Of a stretch of 64,000 nucleotides of DNA, positions 45,595-54,424 are shown one piece after another. The position numbers and the translations under genes are program-made. Position 1 is the stretch's first letter, and each line of letters starts with the position of its first letter. The notes beneath the pieces are model-generated. The model was not told the origin of the DNA. It made no database searches and saw only the letters and a program-made list of their open reading frames with translations. Origin of the DNA: Trabulsiella odontotermitis. GTDB taxonomy: Bacteria; Pseudomonadota; Gammaproteobacteria; Enterobacterales; Enterobacteriaceae. The DNA lies in the NCBI RefSeq assembly GCF_030053895.1, contig NZ_CP125781.1, positions 682,001-746,000 on the forward strand, written 5' to 3'.

Positions 45595-48500
45595 GTGTTC
45601 AGAATACCGACACCCCGCACTTTTACCGGGCTGAAATCATTGCTCAGGCCTGCAATGCCCCGGCTGACGGTGTCCGCTGCCTGGTTGCTGGCGTTGGCAT
45701 GGTTTTTTTTACTGGTGTGGATTTGGTGGAAAGGGCCTACATGGACGCTGTATGGCGAAGCATGGCTTAAACCGCTGACGAATCGCTGGCTGGCGACGGC
45801 GGTATGGGGGCTGATTGTGCTGGTGTGGCTCACGGTTAGAGTCATGAAGCGACTGCAACAAATAGAAAAACAGCAGAAGGAGCAGCGCCAGGAGGCGCAG
45901 GATCCGCTGGTCCAGGAGATAAATTATCAACAACGTTATCTGGATCGCTGGCTGTTGCGTTTTCAACGCCATCTTGATAGCCGACATTATCTGTGGCAAC
46001 TGCCATGGTATATGGTTATCGGCCCGCGACAGAGTGGTAAAACCACCTTAGTAAGGGAAGGGTTCCCGTCCGATATTCTCTATACGCCGGAGAGCTCGCG
46101 TGGCGTAGAACAGCGAGTGGCTATTACGCCGCATGTTGGCAAACAGGCTGTCATTTTTGACATCGACGGTACGTTAATAGCGAGCGGAGATGATGATCTG
46201 TTACACCGTCGATTGCGGGAACACTGGTTGGGCTGGTTGTTACAGAAACGAGCGCGTCAGCCGCTTAACGGTATTATTCTGACGCTCGATCTTCCCGATT
46301 TGCTGACGGCGAATAAAGTTCGCAGGGAGCAGCTTTTACAATTGCTTCGTAGCCGTTTCCAGGAGGTTCGCCAGCAACTGCACTGTCGGTTACCTGTTTA
46401 TCTCGTGTTGACAAAAGTGGATTTACTGTCGGGATTTTCGGCGCTATTTCAGACGCTTGAGAAAAAAGATCGCGATACCGTTCTTGGCGTGACGTTTACC
46501 CGAAACGCCTATGAAAAAGATGAGTGGCGAACAGAACTGAATGCATTCTGGCAGGAATGGGGGCAGCGAATGAATCATGCTCTGGCGGATCGCATGCTTG
46601 CGCAGAGCAGTGCAACGCCGCGTAGTTCTCTGTTCAGTTTTTCACGTCAAATGCAGGGGGCTGGTACTCAACTGGCAGCGCTTATTGACGGGTTGCTCGA
46701 TGGTGAAGGTAATGATGTCATGCTGCGCGGCGTTTATCTCACCTCTTCGGCGCAGCGCGGGCAGGTGGATGATATTTTCATACAGTCTGCTGCCCGGCAA
46801 TATGGCCTTGGCAGCCGTTCTCTTACGGCCTGGCCGCTGGTGGAAAGCTCGCCTTATTTTACCCGCATGCTGTTTCCACAGGTATTGCTGGCAGAGCCTA
46901 ATCTGGCGGGTGAAAACAGCGTCTGGCTTGCTGAGTCCCGCCGCCGCCTCTCCTGGTTCTCGGCCGCCGGTGGTGCGGTGGTGCTCTCGTTGATTGGCGG
47001 CTGGCATCATTACTACAACAGTAACTATGACGCGGGCGTCACTGTGCTCAGACAGGCGAAATCTTTTATGGCGATCCCGCCGCCGCAGGGCGAAGACAAT
47101 AATGGAAACCTGCAGCTTCCACTGCTTAATCCGTTACGTGATGCGACGCTTGCTTATGGCGACTGGGGCGATCATAACCGGTTTGCGGAGATGGGGTTGT
47201 ATCAAGGAACGCGCATTGGTCCCTATGTCGAACAGACGTATCTGCAACTGTTGGCGCAGCGTTATATGCCCGCTGTACTTAACGGTCTGGTGAATGATCT
47301 AAACAATGCTCCACCTGAAAGTGAAGAGAAGCTCGCCGTATTGCGCGTCATTCGTATGCTGGAGGACAAAAGCGGACGTAATAACGCCGTGGTGAAACAG
47401 TTCATGGCGAAACGCTGGAGCGAAAAATTTCATGGGCAGCGTGATATTCAGGTGCAACTTATGTCGCATCTGGACTATGCACTTAATCGTACAGACTGGC
47501 ATGCCCGGCGACTGGCAGGAGATGGTGAAGCTATCAACCGCTGGGCACCTTATGAAAAGCCGGTTGTTGCTGCACAGAAAGAACTCAGCAAACTCCCGGT
47601 TTATCAGCGGGTTTATCAAAGTCTGAAAACTCGCGCTCAGGGGGTGCTACCCGCCGATCTTAACCTTCGGGATCAGACTGGCGCCGCATTCGATCGGATC
47701 TTTGTCGCCGGAGATGATGAAAAACTCATCATCCCGCAATTTCTTACCCGTTATGGTCTGCAAAATTATTTTGTGAAACAGCGGGATGAGCTTATTGAGC
47801 TCACCGCGATGGATTCCTGGGTGCTCAATCTGACTCGTAGTATCAGTTACAGCGATGCCGACAGAGAAGAGATCCAACGACAGCTGACAGAACAGTATCT
47901 GAGCGATTACACCGCCACCTGGCGAGCTGGCATGGATAACCTGAATGTACGTGACTATGAATCTGTGCCAGAGATGACTGCCGCGCTGGAGCAGATCATC
48001 AGCGGTGATCAACCTTTCCAGCGAGTGCTGGTGACGCTACGCGACAATACACAACCTACCAGGCTTTCGGAGAAACTCGATGAAAAAGCCAGAGACGCAT
48101 TACTGGCAGAGCCGGATCACCGCCTGCTGACTCGCCTCGGGCAGGAGTTTTCGGCAGAAAACAGCACGCTGGCAGAGCAGACGGAAAAAGCCAGTACTTT
48201 ACAGGCCGTCTATCAGCAACTGACAGAACTCCATCGTTATCTGCTGGCGATACAAAATGCGCCGGTGCCAGGGAAATCAGCATTAAAAGCCGTGCAGTTG
48301 CGGTTGGATCAAAACAGTAGCGATCCAATTTTTGCAACCCGACAACTGGCTAAAAACCTGCCTGCACCGCTAAACCGCTGGGTGGGTAAACTGGCGGATC
48401 AGGCCTGGCACGTAGTGATGGTAGAAGCTGTTCACTATATGGAACTGGACTGGCGTGACAATGTCGTGGAAACCTTTAACACTCAGTTGGCGGATAAATA

Positions 48501-49125
48501 TCCCTTTAATCCGCAAGCCAAAGAAGATGCCTCGCTAGATGCATTCGAACGGTTCTTTAAGCCAGATGGTGTTCTGGATACGTTTTATCAACAAAACCTG
48601 AAGCTGTTTATTGAAAACGATCTGAGTCGGGATGACGACGATAACGTGATTATTCGTGAAGATATACTCAGCCAACTGGATGCAGCGCAGAAAATTCGCG
48701 ACATCTTCTTTAGTCGCCAGAATGGATTAGGCGCTCAATTTGCGGTTGAAACAGTGGCGCTGTCCGGGAACAAGCGGCGCAGCGTACTTAATCTTGATGG
48801 TCAACTGGTGGACTATGCGCAGGGGCGTAATTACACCACACATCTGGTCTGGCCGAATAATATGCGTGAAGGAAACGAAAGTAAATTGACGTTGATAAGT
48901 GCCGGTAATGGCAGCGCGCCGCGCAGCATCGCTTTTAGTGGTCCGTGGGCGCAGTTCAGATTGCTTGGCGCGGGACAGTTAACTGGCGTACAGGAAGGAA
49001 CATTTACGGTTCGCTTTAATGTTGATGGTGGCTACATGGTTTACCGTGTGCATACGGATACAGAAGATAATCCCTTTACCGGAGGGTTGTTCAGCCAGTT
49101 CCACTTACCGGATACGTTGTACTAA
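45595..49125 (+). CDS. tssM: T6SS membrane core protein TssM (IcmF/VasK)
   Basis: 1176 residues from GTG 45595 (AAGGAG upstream). Two transmembrane helices at about 28-45 and 66-83 bracket a short loop; the cytoplasmic domain has Walker A GPRQSGKTT at 143-151 and GTPase-like TKVD near residue 278; a third helix near 455-473 leads to a large periplasmic domain ending in a beta-rich region that binds TssJ. Forms the inner membrane ring with TssL. The intact Walker A means NTP binding is possible. A weak terminator follows at 49132. Confidence 0.97.
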   Translation: MFRIPTPRTFTGLKSLLRPAMPRLTVSAAWLLALAWFFLLVWIWWKGPTWTLYGEAWLKPLTNRWLATAVWGLIVLVWLTVRVMKRLQQIEKQQKEQRQEAQDPLVQEINYQQRYLDRWLLRFQRHLDSRHYLWQLPWYMVIGPRQSGKTTLVREGFPSDILYTPESSRGVEQRVAITPHVGKQAVIFDIDGTLIASGDDDLLHRRLREHWLGWLLQKRARQPLNGIILTLDLPDLLTANKVRREQLLQLLRSRFQEVRQQLHCRLPVYLVLTKVDLLSGFSALFQTLEKKDRDTVLGVTFTRNAYEKDEWRTELNAFWQEWGQRMNHALADRMLAQSSATPRSSLFSFSRQMQGAGTQLAALIDGLLDGEGNDVMLRGVYLTSSAQRGQVDDIFIQSAARQYGLGSRSLTAWPLVESSPYFTRMLFPQVLLAEPNLAGENSVWLAESRRRLSWFSAAGGAVVLSLIGGWHHYYNSNYDAGVTVLRQAKSFMAIPPPQGEDNNGNLQLPLLNPLRDATLAYGDWGDHNRFAEMGLYQGTRIGPYVEQTYLQLLAQRYMPAVLNGLVNDLNNAPPESEEKLAVLRVIRMLEDKSGRNNAVVKQFMAKRWSEKFHGQRDIQVQLMSHLDYALNRTDWHARRLAGDGEAINRWAPYEKPVVAAQKELSKLPVYQRVYQSLKTRAQGVLPADLNLRDQTGAAFDRIFVAGDDEKLIIPQFLTRYGLQNYFVKQRDELIELTAMDSWVLNLTRSISYSDADREEIQRQLTEQYLSDYTATWRAGMDNLNVRDYESVPEMTAALEQIISGDQPFQRVLVTLRDNTQPTRLSEKLDEKARDALLAEPDHRLLTRLGQEFSAENSTLAEQTEKASTLQAVYQQLTELHRYLLAIQNAPVPGKSALKAVQLRLDQNSSDPIFATRQLAKNLPAPLNRWVGKLADQAWHVVMVEAVHYMELDWRDNVVETFNTQLADKYPFNPQAKEDASLDAFERFFKPDGVLDTFYQQNLKLFIENDLSRDDDDNVIIREDILSQLDAAQKIRDIFFSRQNGLGAQFAVETVALSGNKRRSVLNLDGQLVDYAQGRNYTTHLVWPNNMREGNESKLTLISAGNGSAPRSIAFSGPWAQFRLLGAGQLTGVQEGTFTVRFNVDGGYMVYRVHTDTEDNPFTGGLFSQFHLPDTLY

Positions 49126-49129
49126 ACAA

Positions 49130-49166
49130 AAAACCGCAGCGGAAGACGAATCCGGTGCGGTTCTTA
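49130..49166 (+). terminator. Hairpin after tssM
   Basis: AACCGCA and TGCGGTT pair across a 17-base internal stretch, followed by CTTATAT. Weak terminator; may reduce read-through into the second hcp module. Confidence 0.45.
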
Positions 49167-49203
49167 TATCTATATTAAATATTTATGATAATAAGGAACT
49201 GTC

Positions 49204-49683
49204 ATGGCGAATATTATTTATTTGACACTTAACGGACAAATGCAAGGGTTGATTTCTGCAGGTTGCTCCTCGCTGGATTCAATTGGCAATAAAGCGCAAC
49301 TGAGTCACCGCGATCAAATCATGGTTCTGGCACTCACCCATGGATTAACTCGCCAGCAGAATGTGAATCATCAGACGCTGAGACTGGTTAAGCCGGTTGA
49401 TAAATCTTCCCCATTACTGGGGAAGGCAATTAATGAAAATGAGTCACTAAGTTGCGATTTTAGTTTTTATCGAACAAACCGGACCGGACTGAATGAATGT
49501 TATTACAAGCTTAAATTGACAAATGCAAGAATCTCCAGTATCCAATTACACAATCCTCATACTATCGATGACAGTGAGGGGCAACCGGAAGAATCTATAG
49601 ACCTAACTTATGAATCCATTAGTTGGGAACATTGTATCGCAGGTACAAGTGCTTATAGCTTGTGGAGTGAACGTATATTCTAA
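49204..49683 (+). CDS. Second, divergent Hcp-family protein
   Basis: 159 residues with the Hcp fold signature: NIIYLTLNGQMQGLISAGCS at the start, SHRDQIMVLALTHGL, FYRTNRTGLNECYYKLKLTN and SWEHCIAGTSAYSLWSERIF at the end. It differs widely from the main Hcp and lacks its SGADDWRAPLEA ending. Such secondary Hcps often carry a particular effector in their lumen. It directly precedes a candidate pore effector, so it may be that effector's carrier. Confidence 0.85.
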   Translation: MANIIYLTLNGQMQGLISAGCSSLDSIGNKAQLSHRDQIMVLALTHGLTRQQNVNHQTLRLVKPVDKSSPLLGKAINENESLSCDFSFYRTNRTGLNECYYKLKLTNARISSIQLHNPHTIDDSEGQPEESIDLTYESISWEHCIAGTSAYSLWSERIF

Positions 49684-49709
49684 ATGGTGTATCCAAAAGG
49701 AATGTTACA

Positions 49710-50597
49710 ATGAAAGGATACTACGACTGGATAGAAAGTAATACGGATTCTATTTCGCATATAAATAAATTCGCGTTAATTAATTATTGGGATGAAAGTA
49801 TCGGGAATTTTCGAGGGGAATTAACAAAAACTAATCACCACGTAATGTTATTGTCTTTGGATGAAGCACAGTCAGTGATCGATGATTTATGCAACAGCAA
49901 AGTTGTAGGTTCCGGTACGACATATGCAGGAAACATTAAAGATAGCGTAAGCGGGGCTAAAAAGCTCTCCAGATTGATGAGCTTTAAGGATGCGGGGAAA
50001 CTCATTTTCAGATTGCAAGGCTTGGGCATAAAAGCGATTCAATATACTTATCAGGGGAGGCTATATGTAAAAATAACGGACTATCCCTCTCTGCGGCGTA
50101 TTCTCAGCGGAACCCGATATAGCATCAATCATCCGCAGGTGCTGGAGTTGGGTATCGGCAGGGCAGGCGTTCATACTGGCATTATTTCTGGCGCTAAATT
50201 TTGCATCTGGTTCTCTGCTTGCTGGCGAGTTGTTGAGTTGATTTTTAAATCAGAACATGACGTTGCAGCCTTCATCGGCAATATCACGATGGATGCTGCT
50301 AAAGTAATTGTGACGGTTTTTGTTACAAAAATTTTCGTTGTTTCTGGAGGTTGGCTGGTCGCCCTGGCAGGAGTAACGGTTACGCTGCCCGTTTCTGTCG
50401 GGATCGTAGTGGCCGTCAGCGTCGGTTTCTTTATTACGGCAACATTAGATTATCTGGACAATAATGAATTACACTGCTCAGAAAAATTAATAGTGAGCCT
50501 AAGACAGGCAATGAAAGAGAATGACAGAATCAGAAGATGGAACCTGGATCATGCAACCTCGCTTTCACCCTGGTCAAGCCATGAGTTTGGTTATTAA
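49710..50597 (+). CDS. YafU-like candidate pore-forming T6SS effector
   Basis: 295 residues. The N-terminal 150 are soluble, then hydrophobic segments lie near 155-180 (SGAKFCIWFSACWRVVELIF) and 205-245 (WLVALAGVTVTLPVSVGIVV and on). Residues 186-280 (FIGNITMDAAKVIV, ELHCSEKLIVSLRQAMKEND, RRWNLD) resemble, from memory, E. coli inner membrane protein YafU, which may be a relic of such an effector. It lies 26 bp after the second hcp and is followed by a small polytopic membrane protein, the effector-immunity layout. AT-rich relative to the tss genes. No catalytic motif seen; pore formation is inferred. Confidence 0.6.
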   Translation: MKGYYDWIESNTDSISHINKFALINYWDESIGNFRGELTKTNHHVMLLSLDEAQSVIDDLCNSKVVGSGTTYAGNIKDSVSGAKKLSRLMSFKDAGKLIFRLQGLGIKAIQYTYQGRLYVKITDYPSLRRILSGTRYSINHPQVLELGIGRAGVHTGIISGAKFCIWFSACWRVVELIFKSEHDVAAFIGNITMDAAKVIVTVFVTKIFVVSGGWLVALAGVTVTLPVSVGIVVAVSVGFFITATLDYLDNNELHCSEKLIVSLRQAMKENDRIRRWNLDHATSLSPWSSHEFGY

Positions 50598-50601
50598 GGA
50601 A

Positions 50602-51057
50602 ATGGATGTGACACTAAAAAACAGAATTGCGATAATTTTTTTTTGCAGCCTGATGATCGGCGCGTTTTGGTTGGGTTATAAACTGAGTGTGGGAACATTG
50701 AGTGATATTATCAATGGAAAGGACACGATCTATTACAACTGGCGATCAGTACCTATCTTCTCATTTCTTCCTGTTATTGTTTATTTTTTTATCGCTTTTT
50801 TTCTCCTTATCTTTTTTCCACATACGCAACAACTTGGCGCGTTTTTACTTTCAGGGCGCGGTATGTATTACCTTTCTATCTATTTGATAAGCGCTTTTTT
50901 TATTTCAATGTTGTTGTCAATCATAATCTATTTTTATCCTTTATCCAGCCATTATCAACAATGTGATGGTTCAGGAATATTTTCCGGCATCCACTTTGTA
51001 AAGGCGCCTGCATCGTGCGAACAATTTGGTTTTTACTCCGGAAAACAGGCGAATTAA
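50602..51057 (+). CDS. Putative immunity membrane protein for the YafU-like effector
   Basis: About 151 residues with four hydrophobic helices (NRIAIIFFCSLMIGAFWLGY, FSFLPVIVYFFIAFFLLIF, YLSIYLISAFFISMLLSIII and one shorter) and a C-terminal segment with paired cysteines (CDGSGIFSGIHFVKAPASCE). It recalls DUF1240-type immunity proteins, a weak memory-based link. Several starts are possible: the frame is open from 50521 inside the effector; 50602 is chosen because it lies just past the effector stop at 50597. Inner membrane location fits protection against a pore-former. Confidence 0.55.
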   Translation: MDVTLKNRIAIIFFCSLMIGAFWLGYKLSVGTLSDIINGKDTIYYNWRSVPIFSFLPVIVYFFIAFFLLIFFPHTQQLGAFLLSGRGMYYLSIYLISAFFISMLLSIIIYFYPLSSHYQQCDGSGIFSGIHFVKAPASCEQFGFYSGKQAN

Positions 51058-51073
51058 GTTATTCAGAAGCGCA

Positions 51074-52414
51074 ATGAGTAAAAAGAGAATGAATATATCT
51101 GTCGATAGTCAAACGATTATTACCGGCCGCGATCCTCGTGGTCTTCCGGAGTTCAGCGCTATTCGTGAAGAGATCAACAAAGCCAGCCATCCTGCACAGC
51201 CGGAAATGAACTGGAGGCTGGTCGAATCACTGGCGCTAAGCATTTTCAAATCCAACGGTGTAGATTTGCATACGGCGGCCTGGTACACGCTGGCGCGGAC
51301 CCGTACGCAAGGCCTGGCAGGGTTTTGTGAGGGTGTAGAACTGATGGCGGCGATGATAAGCCATGAATGGGAGTCGTTCTGGCCGCAGGGTGGCGCGGCG
51401 CGAAGCGAGATGCTCGACTGGTTTAACACGCGCACCGGTAATATTCTGCGCCAGCAACTGTCCTTTTCAGATGCCGATCTTCCCTTGCTGTATCGCATCG
51501 AACGGGCACTGCAGGTGATTTGCGATAAGCTTCAGCAAGTGGAGCTCAAGCGTGTTCCGCGAGTGGAAAACCTGCTCTATTTTGTCCAGAACACACGAAA
51601 ACGCTACGAGCCGCAGTCGAAATCGACTGTGACGGGAAAAACGGAAATGATGACCGTCCGCACGTTAGTCTATAAGCCGGACAGTACAGATACTGACGCA
51701 GTGGCTTCTTTGACAGAACTACCAGAAATGAAAGTTACGGTGCATCGTGGTGCGATGGAGGAATCGGCCTCTGAAGCAAGTTCTTTTGGCCACCTGAAAG
51801 GTTTTTTTGCTGGTGTAATATGTTCAGTGGCCGTCGCTGTTGTCCTCTGGTGGTGGTGGGTTTATCCCCTACAGCAACAGAATAATCGGGTGCGTGATGT
51901 CGCGTCAGGAATGACAGCGATCTGGCTGACGTCGCCGACACTTACTGACTATGATGCGCAACTCAGGAAACTGCTTAACGCTTCCCCTTTACAGCAACTG
52001 GAAACCGGGAGGCAAATGACGCGCGTGGCTAATAGTCATTGGCCGGAAAGTCAGCAGCAACAACAAGCCACCCGCAAATGGAATGAGGCGCTGAAAACTC
52101 GAGCGGCAAGCAGCCCGTCGTTGCATGGCTGGCAACAAACACGAACTGATTTGCGAGCATTCGCCGAATTGTTACTGCAACGGGAACAGAACAAAGAAGG
52201 GCTCACGCTCTCGCATATTAAAACAGTGGTCTACCAGGCCGAGAGAATGCTGAATCAGGAGATCCCTTTGGAGTATCTGCTGACGCAATATGAAGAACGC
52301 CGTTCTCATGGTGAAAATACAGACCTGCTGGAAAAGCAAATTAACGAACGACTGGATGGTGTGACAAGCCGCTGGTGGCTACTCACAAACGAGCCAACAG
52401 CGGCAGCAGAATAA
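51074..52414 (+). CDS. VasL-type membrane-anchored ImpA_N protein
   Basis: 446 residues from ATG 51074. An ImpA_N-like N-terminal domain (ISVDSQTIITGRDPRGLPEF, GLAGFCEGVELMAAMISHEW, ESFWPQGGAARSEMLDWFNT) is followed by one transmembrane helix near 250-275 (FFAGVICSVAVAVVLWWWWV) and a periplasmic helical VasL domain. Related TssA-like membrane proteins (TagA in other systems) dock the distal end of the extended sheath at the opposite membrane. Here the role is inferred. Its TAA abuts the stop of the next, convergent gene. Confidence 0.85.
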   Translation: MSKKRMNISVDSQTIITGRDPRGLPEFSAIREEINKASHPAQPEMNWRLVESLALSIFKSNGVDLHTAAWYTLARTRTQGLAGFCEGVELMAAMISHEWESFWPQGGAARSEMLDWFNTRTGNILRQQLSFSDADLPLLYRIERALQVICDKLQQVELKRVPRVENLLYFVQNTRKRYEPQSKSTVTGKTEMMTVRTLVYKPDSTDTDAVASLTELPEMKVTVHRGAMEESASEASSFGHLKGFFAGVICSVAVAVVLWWWWVYPLQQQNNRVRDVASGMTAIWLTSPTLTDYDAQLRKLLNASPLQQLETGRQMTRVANSHWPESQQQQQATRKWNEALKTRAASSPSLHGWQQTRTDLRAFAELLLQREQNKEGLTLSHIKTVVYQAERMLNQEIPLEYLLTQYEERRSHGENTDLLEKQINERLDGVTSRWWLLTNEPTAAAE

Positions 52415-53161
52415 TTATTCGTAGCGGCTGACAAGATCCTTCACCACCGCTGCATACGTTTTTTGTTTTAACTGGGCGATTTGTTGTTCCTGCAGTTCTG
52501 ACGTGGCTCCTGTCGGCGACAGTACACTATATTCATAATTGACGGGCGACCAGCTCGCCCACTCACCCGTTGCGACATCCACCAGCGCGAAGCGTACCAG
52601 ATAGCGGAGCAGGGTAGCGTCTGTGAGTTTTTCATTTTTGTAGCCTGTCCATACAGTGTTTTTGGTGACGGTATCGTATTTCCCGCTCTGTAACTCATCC
52701 CAGTAAACAATTACCGCTTTTTGTCGACCTTTTGCCGCAATATAACGCAAGGCCTGCATATAATTCATATTTTCACTTTCAGCTGTCTCCGCGCTTTTAT
52801 TACAGGAGAGTGATTTCTGCAAATCCGGGATGCCGGAGAAGGTCGAAATTAAATAGTATTTACTCATTTCCTGCTGCATCATCATTTCTGGCGCACGACT
52901 GCCGGATTGCACCAGTATGACGGAAGCATTCAACGGAATATTGAAGTTTTCTCCATCCAGCGCATCCTGAATATCTTCTTCCGATACAGCCAGTGTGGCT
53001 TCGCTTCCAAAGACATCTCTGTCGGTCAGTTGTACGGTAGTAGTCTTGCTGACATGACTTCCCGTGCGAGGGGCCTCAGTTTTTTTTGCATCAATGGGGG
53101 AATAAGAACAGCCTGACAGAAATGCGGCTGCGCATAAAAATAGCGTTAATCGAAAATGCAT
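52415..53161 (-). CDS. T6SS-linked lipoprotein of unknown function
   Basis: 248 residues. Signal peptide with lipobox LSGC (Cys18); +2 Ser predicts the outer membrane. Mature part rich in beta and helix (YYLISTFSGIPDLQKSLSCN, YIAAKGRQKAVIVYWDELQS, YLVRFALVDVATGEWASWSP). I know no family name. Its stop touches the vasL stop (TAATTA), so the two transcripts converge with no space for a terminator. It faces the T6SS and has its own promoter region. Could be a T6SS accessory or simply a neighbour. Confidence 0.65.
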   Translation of the reverse strand: MHFRLTLFLCAAAFLSGCSYSPIDAKKTEAPRTGSHVSKTTTVQLTDRDVFGSEATLAVSEEDIQDALDGENFNIPLNASVILVQSGSRAPEMMMQQEMSKYYLISTFSGIPDLQKSLSCNKSAETAESENMNYMQALRYIAAKGRQKAVIVYWDELQSGKYDTVTKNTVWTGYKNEKLTDATLLRYLVRFALVDVATGEWASWSPVNYEYSVLSPTGATSELQEQQIAQLKQKTYAAVVKDLVSRYE

Positions 53162-53348
53162 ACATTATGATCCTTCAACAGTATTAGATAATTTGGCGAG
53201 TGTTTTACACAATTATATACCGCTGATATTCTGTCGGGAACATAACTTTTATATTTATTGAGGTGATAATATTTAATTAAATATAAATAAAGTGGATTTA
53301 TTAAATAGCGATGCTATTCCGGATGGGAATGCCCATATTCCAGAAAGC

Positions 53349-53373
53349 AAAAACCCAGCCAATGGCTGGGTTC
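53349..53373 (-). terminator. Terminator of the tRNA-Phe gene
   Basis: AACCCAGCC, ATT-type loop, GGCTGGGTT, on the minus strand followed by TTTGC. It lies 10 bp past the tRNA-Phe 3' end. It marks the original downstream flank of the tRNA gene. Confidence 0.7.
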
Positions 53374-53382
53374 TCTGAATAG

Positions 53383-53431
53383 TGGTGCCCGGACTCGGAA
53401 TCGAACCAAGGACACGGGGATTTTCAATCCC
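53383..53431 (-). other. attachment site: 3' 49 bp of tRNA-Phe
   Basis: The minus strand matches the tRNA-Phe 3' part including CCA: anticodon GAA within GGGATTGAAAATCCCC-type arm, TpsiC arm GGTTCGATTCC, acceptor GTCCGGGCACCA. Identity to the remembered E. coli gene stops at 53431, where CCTGCTC is replaced by TGTGACA. The 5' half is missing, so this is the direct-repeat end of an element inserted in the tRNA gene; the complete gene and integrase should lie at the other end, outside the window. Confidence 0.88.
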
Positions 53432-53509
53432 TGTGACAAAATGTTAAATTCCATAGAAGAATGATCGGTATTTGTTGAATCGCATCCTGATTAATTTTCA
53501 GGTGCTAAA

Positions 53510-54424
53510 ATGCATTTACAATCAATCGATTATCCAACGTTGGGTGTTAAGCCTCGTATTATACCTGTTGTTTCCACTAAGGGGGGCGAGGGTAAGTCTA
53601 CTCAGTCAGCTAATCTTGCAGGATTTCTGGCCGATGCAGGTATCAAAACACTTCTGATTGATGGCGACCATGCTCAGCCAACGGCCAGCAGTATATTCCC
53701 GCTTGAATATGAAGCCCCTGGTGGTTTGTACGAACTGTTGATGCAGACAGTTGATCTCTCAAATCCCGATAATCTGATCTCCCGTACGTCGATCAATAAT
53801 CTGGACATTATCGTTTCCAACGATCCTCGTAATTTTCTCCCAACTGCAATGCTGAATGCGCCTGATGGGCGAGTTCGCCTCCGAAATGCTCTTTCACATC
53901 CCCTTTTTAATTCATATGGCGTGATTATTGTCGATTCACAAGGCTCACGGTCAGTGATGTCTGAGTTAATTATCCTGGCCTCCACCGGAACCATGGTGGG
54001 TATTGCCAAACCGATTCTTCCTGATGTCAGGGAGTTCATGCGCGGAACAGTCGCGCTGATGGAAGAATTGCTGCCTTATTGTGCGTTTGGCATTCAGCTT
54101 CCAGTCACAAAATTGCTCATCAACTGTATGGAATACGACAATCTGTCTGTTGAGACCCTCGCTGAAGTCAAAGCGATCGTTGAAGATAAACGCTACAGCG
54201 CCCATGCAGACAAAATTCATATCGACCTGCTGGAGACATGTATCTATGACCTGACTGTCTATGTTCTTGGGCATGTTAAGGGCGTACCGGTACATCGTCT
54301 TGAAAAAAATACCCGACGTAAAAGCGACTCAGCGTTTACGTCAATGTATCAATTGGCTTGTGAACTTTTCCCAGAGTGGAAAACGAATTTTGATGCGTTA
54401 GCTAATGCGGGGGGCGAGGAATGA
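53510..54424 (+). CDS. ParA/Soj-family ATPase of the integrative element
   Basis: 304 residues, deviant Walker A KGGEGKST at 24-31 and Walker B-like GVIIVDSQGSRS. ParA proteins use ATP-dependent DNA binding to partition or stabilise replicons; in this ICE class the excised circle depends on it. First gene after the attachment site. The stop overlaps the next start (ATGA). ATG 53510 lies about 80 bp inside the element boundary. Confidence 0.88.
   Translation: MHLQSIDYPTLGVKPRIIPVVSTKGGEGKSTQSANLAGFLADAGIKTLLIDGDHAQPTASSIFPLEYEAPGGLYELLMQTVDLSNPDNLISRTSINNLDIIVSNDPRNFLPTAMLNAPDGRVRLRNALSHPLFNSYGVIIVDSQGSRSVMSELIILASTGTMVGIAKPILPDVREFMRGTVALMEELLPYCAFGIQLPVTKLLINCMEYDNLSVETLAEVKAIVEDKRYSAHADKIHIDLLETCIYDLTVYVLGHVKGVPVHRLEKNTRRKSDSAFTSMYQLACELFPEWKTNFDALANAGGEE

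Noticed and set aside
53383..53459. Complete tRNA-Phe gene
   Set aside because: Only the 3' 49 bp match; D-arm and acceptor 5' half are replaced by element DNA.
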